From Lelliottia jeotgali (GTDB lineage Bacteria > Pseudomonadota > Gammaproteobacteria > Enterobacterales > Enterobacteriaceae), in contig CP018628.1 of the NCBI GenBank assembly GCA_002271215.1, forward strand, positions 3,224,001 to 3,288,000: a DNA stretch of 64,000 bases, given 5' to 3'. How positions within the stretch are numbered: position 1 is the first letter of the stretch; the number at the start of each line of letters is the position of its first letter. The position numbers and the translations under genes were made by a program. The notes below the pieces were generated by a model. That model saw only the letters and a program-made list of their open reading frames with translations. It had not been told where the DNA came from and did no database searches. This document shows positions 59,078 to 64,000 of the stretch, piece by piece.

Positions 59078-60364
59078 TTACTCAGCCGTCAACAGATTCG
59101 CAATAGTGCGCACACCCAGACCGGTGGCGCCCGCAGACCACTGCTCCACGCCCGCTTTACGGTAGGTGGCGGAACAGTCGATGTGCAGCCAGCCTTCGCG
59201 ATAGTTTTCAACAAAGTGGGACAGGAAACCTGCCGCGGTGCTTGCGCCTGCCGGATAGGCTGCGCTCGCAGTGTTGTTCAGCTCGGCAAAATTAGATGGC
59301 AGCTGGCTGCGGTGGAATTCGGCCAACGGCAGACGCCAGAACGGTTCGTTCTCGGCGGCGGCACTCGCCAGCAGACGGGCGGCCAGTTTGTCGTCGAAGC
59401 TGAACAGGGCGTGATAGTCGTTGCCCAGGGCGGTTTTCGCCGCACCCGTCAGGGTCGCCATATCGATGATCAGCTCTGGTTTCTGCGCAGATGCGTCAAT
59501 CAGGCCATCGGCCAGCACCAGACGGCCTTCGGCGTCGGTGTTCATGACTTCAACGTTTTTACCGTTGCGATAGCGAATGATATCGCCCAGCTTGAACGCG
59601 TTGCCGCTCACCATGTTGTCGGCGCAGCACAGGTACAGTTTCACGCGCTTATTCAGACCACGGGTGATGGCAAACGCCAGTGCGCCAGTGATGGTCGCCG
59701 CGCCGCCCATGTCGGACTTCATAGAGTCCATGAATGCGCTTTGTTTCAGGCTATAGCCGCCGGTATCAAAGGTGATACCTTTCCCGACCAGGCAGGCAAA
59801 GACAGGCGCTTGTTTGTCACCCGTTGGGTTGAAATCCAGCGCCAGCAGTACCGGTGGGCGCTCAGAGCCACGGCCCACGGTGTGAATACCCATGTAGTTC
59901 TGCTCGCGCAGATCTTCACCTTTGGTGATGCGGTACGACATTTTATCGCCTGCCGCTTTGCACAGCAGATCGACCGCGCGCTGCGCCAGCTGCTCTGGAC
60001 CGAGCTCTTCCGCCGGGGCGTTGATGGTGTCGCGCACCCAGTCGATGATGGTCAGACGGTTTTCCAGCTCTTTCTGCGCGGCTTCATCGAGGTTTGCCCA
60101 CTCGACTTTACGGGTGCCTTTCGGGCCTTTGTAACCCGCCCAGAAGGCCCAGCTGCGATCCGTGTCCCAGCCTTCACCAGCTAGAGTGACATGCTTGATG
60201 CCCAGGCCGTCGATTTTACGCGCGGCGCGCTGGATCAGACCCAAATCATCGGAATCGTTCAGGTGCAGGGTAATACCGTCGTTGTTAATGCTGTAGGTGG
60301 CTTTGTCGCCCCAGCGTGCGTCCGCAGGCTGTGTAGAGAGCGTAATTTTCATCGCTTCGGTCAT
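59078..60364 (-). CDS. pepB: Aminopeptidase B (peptidase B)
   Basis: PepB is an M17 aminopeptidase with a preference for acidic N-termini (Asp, Glu). It has 428 residues from ATG at 60364 ([19 protein letters not shown]), matching E. coli (427). Metal-binding [18 protein letters not shown] and [13 protein letters not shown] motifs are intact. The longer frame adds seven unconserved residues. It is adjacent to the isc genes as in E. coli, here separated from iscX by an ERIC element. Confidence 0.97.
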   Translation of the reverse strand: MTEAMKITLSTQPADARWGDKATYSINNDGITLHLNDSDDLGLIQRAARKIDGLGIKHVTLAGEGWDTDRSWAFWAGYKGPKGTRKVEWANLDEAAQKELENRLTIIDWVRDTINAPAEELGPEQLAQRAVDLLCKAAGDKMSYRITKGEDLREQNYMGIHTVGRGSERPPVLLALDFNPTGDKQAPVFACLVGKGITFDTGGYSLKQSAFMDSMKSDMGGAATITGALAFAITRGLNKRVKLYLCCADNMVSGNAFKLGDIIRYRNGKNVEVMNTDAEGRLVLADGLIDASAQKPELIIDMATLTGAAKTALGNDYHALFSFDDKLAARLLASAAAENEPFWRLPLAEFHRSQLPSNFAELNNTASAAYPAGASTAAGFLSHFVENYREGWLHIDCSATYRKAGVEQWSAGATGLGVRTIANLLTAE

Positions 60365-60427
60365 TTTATTTTTCCTTATTAGCAACTAGCAAACGGGCCG
60401 CCAGAGGCAGCCCGTATATTCATTCCA

Positions 60428-60543
60428 CTAAATGATTCGCGCTGCAGAAAGGCGGCAAGCGAGCAAATCCCCAGGAGCAGAGATTACTCTGTGACTGGGG
60501 TGAGCGAGCGCGGCCAACGCATCTGCAGCGTGAAGCATGACGT
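60428..60543. repeat. ERIC element
   Basis: This roughly 116-base imperfect palindrome starts CGCTGCAGAAAGGCGGCAAG. It contains AATCCCCAGGAGC in its left arm and GTGACTGGGGTGAGCGAGCG in its right arm, and ends in CAACGCATCTGCAGCGTGAAG. These are the conserved ERIC sequences of enterobacteria. The centre is shorter than the consensus. It occupies nearly the whole pepB-iscX gap and ends a few bases from the iscX stop, so it is transcribed at the 3' end of the isc message. Confidence 0.92.
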
Positions 60544-60547
60544 GGAA

Positions 60548-60748
60548 CTACTCTGCTTCATCTAACCAGACTAGCAGAATCGCCTCCAGAATTTTTTCAT
60601 TGGATGCGCTAGGATCGTCGTCAAAATCTTCAAGATCGCAGATCCACTGATGCATATCGGTGAATCGGACGGTCTTGGGGTCGAGATCCGGGTTGGCGTC
60701 GTATAGCGCCTCGCCGATTTCGCGGCTGTCGGTCCACTTCAGTCCCAT
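60548..60748 (-). CDS. iscX: IscX (YfhJ), iron-sulfur cluster assembly adaptor
   Basis: IscX is a small acidic protein that binds IscS and iron and tunes the rate of cluster assembly. It has 66 residues, as in E. coli. Family motifs are [15 protein letters not shown] and [14 protein letters not shown], with an acidic DDD patch. It lies 11 bases downstream of fdx. Confidence 0.97.
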   Translation of the reverse strand: MGLKWTDSREIGEALYDANPDLDPKTVRFTDMHQWICDLEDFDDDPSASNEKILEAILLVWLDEAE

Positions 60749-60759
60749 ACTACCCCCTG

Positions 60760-61095
60760 TTAATGCTCACGCGCATGGTTGATAGTGTAACGCGGGATTT
60801 CGACCACCAGGTCTTCATCGGTGACGCGCGCCTGGCAGCTTAAACGGCTGTCTGGCTCCAGACCCCATGCTTTATCCAGCATGTCGTCTTCGTCTTCGGT
60901 GCTTTCCGCGAGGGAGTCAAAACCTTCACGCACGATGCAGTGGCAGGTGGTGCAGGCACAGGATTTTTCACAGGCGTGTTCAACTTCGATACCGCCGCGC
61001 AGGGCAACATCGAGAATAGTTTCGCCGGTCTCAGCTTCCAGAACTACGCCATCCGGACAGAGGTCCGCATGAGGCAGAAAAACAATCTTTGGCAT
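60760..61095 (-). CDS. fdx: [2Fe-2S] ferredoxin Fdx
   Basis: Fdx is the adrenodoxin-type ferredoxin of the ISC system that supplies electrons for cluster assembly. It has 111 residues (E. coli 111). Cluster ligands are [12 protein letters not shown] (Cys near 42, 48, 51) and Cys87 in SRLSCQARV. It follows hscA by one base. Confidence 0.98.
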   Translation of the reverse strand: MPKIVFLPHADLCPDGVVLEAETGETILDVALRGGIEVEHACEKSCACTTCHCIVREGFDSLAESTEDEDDMLDKAWGLEPDSRLSCQARVTDEDLVVEIPRYTINHAREH

Positions 61096-61096
61096 A

Positions 61097-62947
61097 TTAA
61101 ACCTCGTCCACGGACTGGCCTTTCAGCGCGGTACGGACAGACTGGTCCATACGGCGTGCGGCGAAGTCCTGGGTTTGTTTATCAACGTTTTTAATCGCTT
61201 GTTCTATTGCGTCAGCGTCATCGCCGTCGGCCACTGCGCGTAACTGCGCGGTAGCATCGTCGATAACCTGACGCTCGGCGGCGCTTAACAGCGCGGCATC
61301 AGCAGTGAGTGCGCCTTCCAGACTTTCCAGCACGCGCGCGGCTTCGACTTTTTGTTCAGCCAGCATACGCGCCTTCACATCCTGTTCGGCATAGCTCATT
61401 GACTCCTGAATCATGGTGGCGATTTCGCCATCGGTCAGTCCGTAGGACGGTTTCACCTGAATGGAAGACTCCACGCCGGTCGATTTTTCCATCGCCGTGA
61501 CGCTCAGTAGACCGTCGGCATCCACCTGGAAGGTGACGCGGATATGCGCCCCACCCGCTGGCAGCGCCGGGATACCGCGCAGCGCGAAACGCGCCAGCGA
61601 ACGGCAATCCTGAACCAGCTCGCGCTCGCCCTGCATCACGTGGATGGACATCGCCGTCTGACCGTCTTTGAAGGTGGTGAACTCCTGCGCGCGCGCCACC
61701 GGAATAGTGGTGTTACGCGGGATCACTTTCTCGACCAGGCCGCCCATCGTTTCCAGCCCTAACGAGAGCGGAATAACATCGAGCAGCAGCATTTCGCTGT
61801 CCGGCTTGTTGCCGACCAGAATGTCCGCCTGCACCGCCGCGCCAATCGCCACCACTTTGTCCGGGTCGATGGAGGTGAGCGGCGTACGGCCAAAAAATTC
61901 GCCCACGCGATCGCGCACCAGTGGTACGCGGGTCGATCCGCCAACCATCACCACTTCCAGCACCTCGCTGGCGTCGACGTTGGCGTCTTTCAGTGCGCGA
62001 CGACAGGCCAGGAGCGTGCGTTTTACCAGTGAGGCAATCAGTTCGTTGAACTGCTCGCGGGTGATTTCACCGCTCCAGCCCGCCACGGTAACGGTGACAG
62101 ACTGCGCGTCGCTAAGAGCAATTTTGGCGTCAATAGCGGCGTCGAGCAGTTCGCGCTGGACGCGGACGTCGCTGCGATCGGCAATGCCTGCCTGTTCGCG
62201 AATGTAATCCGCCAGCAGATGGTCGAAGTCGTCGCCGCCGAGAGCAGAATCGCCGCCGGTCGCCAGCACTTCAAACACACCACGGCTGAGGCGCAGAATG
62301 GAGATATCAAAGGTGCCGCCACCGAGATCGTAAACGGCAATCACCCCTTCCTGACCGGAGTCGAGGCCGTAGGCAATCGCTGCTGCGGTAGGCTCGTTGA
62401 GCAGACGCAGCACGTGCAGGCCCGCCAGACGTGCAGCGTCTTTGGTGCCCTGACGCTGGGCATCGTCGAAGTAAGCCGGAACGGTGATCACCACGCCGTC
62501 CAGCTCGCCTTCAAGCGTTGCCGTCGCACGCGCCGCCAGCGCTTTGAGAATATCGGCAGAGACGCGAATCGGATTGAGTAAACCGGCATCGGTTGCGATC
62601 ATCGGCAGGCCGTTTTCACTGGCTTGCAGCTGATAGGGCAGATGCGGGTAACGCGTCTGAATATCGACCAGCGAGCGGCCCATCATTCGTTTTACCGAGC
62701 TGATGGTATTGGCTGGATCTTTCGCGGCATTGGCGCGCGCGTCATATCCTACCGAGTAGCCCTGCTGCTGGTAGTAAACCACGGAAGGCAGCAGATGACG
62801 CCCTTCGGCGTCTGCCAGGGTTTCCGCCTGGCCGCTGCGTACGGTCGCTACGAGGGAATTGGTGGTGCCTAAATCAATGCCCACCGCCAGACGACGCTGG
62901 TGCGGTGCGGCGCTGAGGCCAGGCTCACTAATTTGTAATAAGGCCAT
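61097..62947 (-). CDS. hscA: Fe-S protein maturation chaperone HscA
   Basis: HscA is the Hsp70 homologue that works with HscB to release clusters from IscU. It has 616 residues, as in E. coli. The nucleotide-binding domain contains [24 protein letters not shown] and [11 protein letters not shown] substrate-binding domain from about 390 recognises the IscU LPPVK motif. It lies 14 bases downstream of hscB. Confidence 0.98.
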   Translation of the reverse strand: MALLQISEPGLSAAPHQRRLAVGIDLGTTNSLVATVRSGQAETLADAEGRHLLPSVVYYQQQGYSVGYDARANAAKDPANTISSVKRMMGRSLVDIQTRYPHLPYQLQASENGLPMIATDAGLLNPIRVSADILKALAARATATLEGELDGVVITVPAYFDDAQRQGTKDAARLAGLHVLRLLNEPTAAAIAYGLDSGQEGVIAVYDLGGGTFDISILRLSRGVFEVLATGGDSALGGDDFDHLLADYIREQAGIADRSDVRVQRELLDAAIDAKIALSDAQSVTVTVAGWSGEITREQFNELIASLVKRTLLACRRALKDANVDASEVLEVVMVGGSTRVPLVRDRVGEFFGRTPLTSIDPDKVVAIGAAVQADILVGNKPDSEMLLLDVIPLSLGLETMGGLVEKVIPRNTTIPVARAQEFTTFKDGQTAMSIHVMQGERELVQDCRSLARFALRGIPALPAGGAHIRVTFQVDADGLLSVTAMEKSTGVESSIQVKPSYGLTDGEIATMIQESMSYAEQDVKARMLAEQKVEAARVLESLEGALTADAALLSAAERQVIDDATAQLRAVADGDDADAIEQAIKNVDKQTQDFAARRMDQSVRTALKGQSVDEV

Positions 62948-62961
62948 AATTGCTTCCGAAA

Positions 62962-63477
62962 TCAGAAATCGAGCAGCTTTTCTTCGAGTTGTTCAGCACT
63001 GCTTCGTAGTTTATCGAGAAAACGCAGCTTGCGTACAGTGTCCGCCGCCACGTCCCACGTCTGGTTATTCAGTTGTTCAACCATCAGCTGATGGCGGGAG
63101 TCGAACATCGCTTTCACCCGTTTGATGAAGCTTTCAAGACGCGCTTCGTCTTTTGCCTGTTCGATCTCATCAAGCTCTTCGCGCAACTCCAGCTGTTCCA
63201 TCAGGAAGGCGGTGTCACGGACGGTGTGCTGTTCGCTTGCCAGATCAAAACCGTGCAGGGAGAGCAGATATTCCGCGCGTGCTAACGGATTGCGCAGAGT
63301 TTGCCACGCCTGGTTGATCGTGGCCGACTGCGAAACTGCAGCCAGTTGCTCCGCCGGGGTACCGCTGGCAAATTTATCCGGGTGGAATTGACGTTGCAGA
63401 TCCTGAAAACGAACCGTCAGGCTCTGAATATCAATCGGGTACTGGGCGGGCAACCCAAAGAGGGTGAAGTAATCCAT
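62962..63477 (-). CDS. hscB: Fe-S protein maturation co-chaperone HscB
   Basis: HscB is a J-domain protein of 171 residues, as in E. coli. The N-terminal J domain (about 1-75) has the HPDKF signature, and a C-terminal three-helix domain binds IscU. It follows iscA with a 76-base gap containing a hairpin. Confidence 0.98.
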   Translation of the reverse strand: MDYFTLFGLPAQYPIDIQSLTVRFQDLQRQFHPDKFASGTPAEQLAAVSQSATINQAWQTLRNPLARAEYLLSLHGFDLASEQHTVRDTAFLMEQLELREELDEIEQAKDEARLESFIKRVKAMFDSRHQLMVEQLNNQTWDVAADTVRKLRFLDKLRSSAEQLEEKLLDF

Positions 63478-63505
63478 AACAATCTCAGGGTTAGCCAGTT
63501 AGAAC

Positions 63506-63539
63506 AAACCCCACACGTAGCCAGGCCACGGTGGGGTTT
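63506..63539 (-). repeat. Hairpin between iscA and hscB
   Basis: AAACCCCAC / GTGGGGTTT arms are separated by 16 bases. They lie 14 bases beyond the iscA stop inside the isc series and may influence the iscA-to-hscB transcript ratio. Confidence 0.65.
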
Positions 63540-63553
63540 CGGATAACGCGCCG

Positions 63554-63877
63554 TTAAACGTGGAAGCTTTCGCCGCAACCGCACTCGTCTTTTACGTTCG
63601 GGTTAGTGAATTTAAACCCTTCGTTGAGGCCTTCTTTCACGAAGTCCAGCTGAGTGCCGTTGAGAAATTGCAGGCTCTTGCCATCGACTACTACCTTCAC
63701 GCCTTTATCTTCAAACACGGTGTCATCAGTTGCCGGTTCGTCAACAAACTCCAGTACATAAGCCATACCGGAACAGCCGGAGGTACGTACGCCCAGTCGC
63801 AGGCCAAAGCCTTTACCACGGTTCGCCAGAAAGGAGCTTACTCGCGCGGCAGCGCTGTCGCTAAGGGTAATCGACAT
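63554..63877 (-). CDS. iscA: Iron-sulfur cluster assembly protein IscA
   Basis: IscA is an A-type carrier of 107 residues from ATG at 63877 ([13 protein letters not shown]), as in E. coli. The three cluster or iron ligands are Cys35 in TSGCSGMAY and CGCGES near the C-terminus. A TTG two codons upstream is not conserved. It follows iscU by 13 bases. Confidence 0.98.
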   Translation of the reverse strand: MSITLSDSAAARVSSFLANRGKGFGLRLGVRTSGCSGMAYVLEFVDEPATDDTVFEDKGVKVVVDGKSLQFLNGTQLDFVKEGLNEGFKFTNPNVKDECGCGESFHV

Positions 63878-63890
63878 ACTCAAACCTCAA

Positions 63891-64000
63891 TTATTTCGCT
63901 TCACGTTTGCTTTTATAGTCCGCAATAGCGGCTTTGATCGCGTCTTCTGCCAGGATAGAACAGTGAATTTTCACCGGTGGCAGTTCGAGTTCGTCAGCAA
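63891..64000 (-). CDS. iscU: Iron-sulfur cluster scaffold IscU (partial, cut by window edge)
   Basis: The last 36 codons of IscU read into the window. They include the HscA-recognised LPPVK motif, then IHCSILAED with the third cluster cysteine (Cys106 in E. coli). The end is ADYKSKREAK followed by TAA at 63891-63893. The remainder lies beyond position 64000. Confidence 0.97.
   Translation of the reverse strand, partial: ADELELPPVKIHCSILAEDAIKAAIADYKSKREAK

Noticed and set aside
59183..60184. A 333-codon open frame antisense to pepB
   Set aside because: It is fully overlapped by pepB, has shadow-frame composition and no ribosome binding site.

Overview
The window is a stretch of enterobacterial chromosome. 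Nearly every gene is a close homologue of an Escherichia coli gene, in the order of the E. coli yffB/dapE to iscU segment (about 55-57 min): yffB, dapE, ypfN, ypfH, tmcA, ypfJ, purC, bamC, dapA, gcvR, bcp, perM, bepA, yfgD, hda, uraA, upp, purM, purN, ppk, ppx, pdeF, yfgG, guaA, guaB, xseA, yfgJ, der, bamB, yfgM, hisS, ispG, rodZ, rlmN, ndk, pbpC, yfhM, sseA, sseB, pepB, iscX, fdx, hscA, hscB, iscA, iscU. Sequence divergence from E. coli, the absence of the hyf hydrogenase operon between bcp and perM, REP/BIME units, an ERIC element and a CCCTCTCCC-type dispersed palindrome suggest a member of the Enterobacter/Citrobacter/Klebsiella-like Enterobacteriaceae. I cannot name the species from the sequence alone.

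The backbone is housekeeping: lysine biosynthesis (dapE, dapA), purine synthesis (purC, purMN, guaBA), pyrimidine salvage (upp-uraA), polyphosphate (ppk-ppx), outer-membrane assembly and quality control (bamC, bamB, bepA, yfgM), ribosome and translation functions (der, hisS, rlmN, tmcA), isoprenoids (ispG), cell shape and envelope (rodZ, pbpC, yfhM), replication control (hda), c-di-GMP turnover (pdeF) and the isc iron-sulfur cluster genes at the right edge.

Four accessory insertions interrupt this order, and three of them concern PTS sugars or glycosides. (1) 12.7-17.4 kb, between yfgD and hda: a transposase-derived DNA-binding protein, divergent from a tight operon of a lactose/cellobiose/chitobiose-type PTS EIIC, a cytoplasmic glycosylasparaginase and an M17 leucyl aminopeptidase-like enzyme. 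A class II CRP-type promoter can be read upstream. This is the best candidate for an undescribed system: PTS-linked uptake and cleavage of glycoasparagine or N-glycopeptide remnants. (2) 20.6-22.1 kb, between upp and purM: an orphan GH1 6-phospho-beta-glucosidase whose promoter is bracketed by two identical LacI-family (AscG-type) operators. (3) 35.75-36.8 kb: a Gfo/Idh/MocA-type oxidoreductase between yfgJ and der. (4) 53.5-58.2 kb, around sseA: an alpha-glucoside-type PTS EIICB, a GH4 6-phospho-alpha-glucosidase, then sseA, then an RpiR-family regulator whose start codon overlaps the sseA stop. This puts a sulfurtransferase gene inside what looks like a sugar operon.

Regulatory sequence that can be read directly includes PurR boxes at purC, purM and guaB, an FNR-like box between pdeF and yfgG, a UTP-sensitive-type start at upp, the CUG start of hda, and many factor-independent terminators. 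There are no rRNA or tRNA genes, CRISPR arrays, intact insertion sequences or prophage genes that I could recognise.
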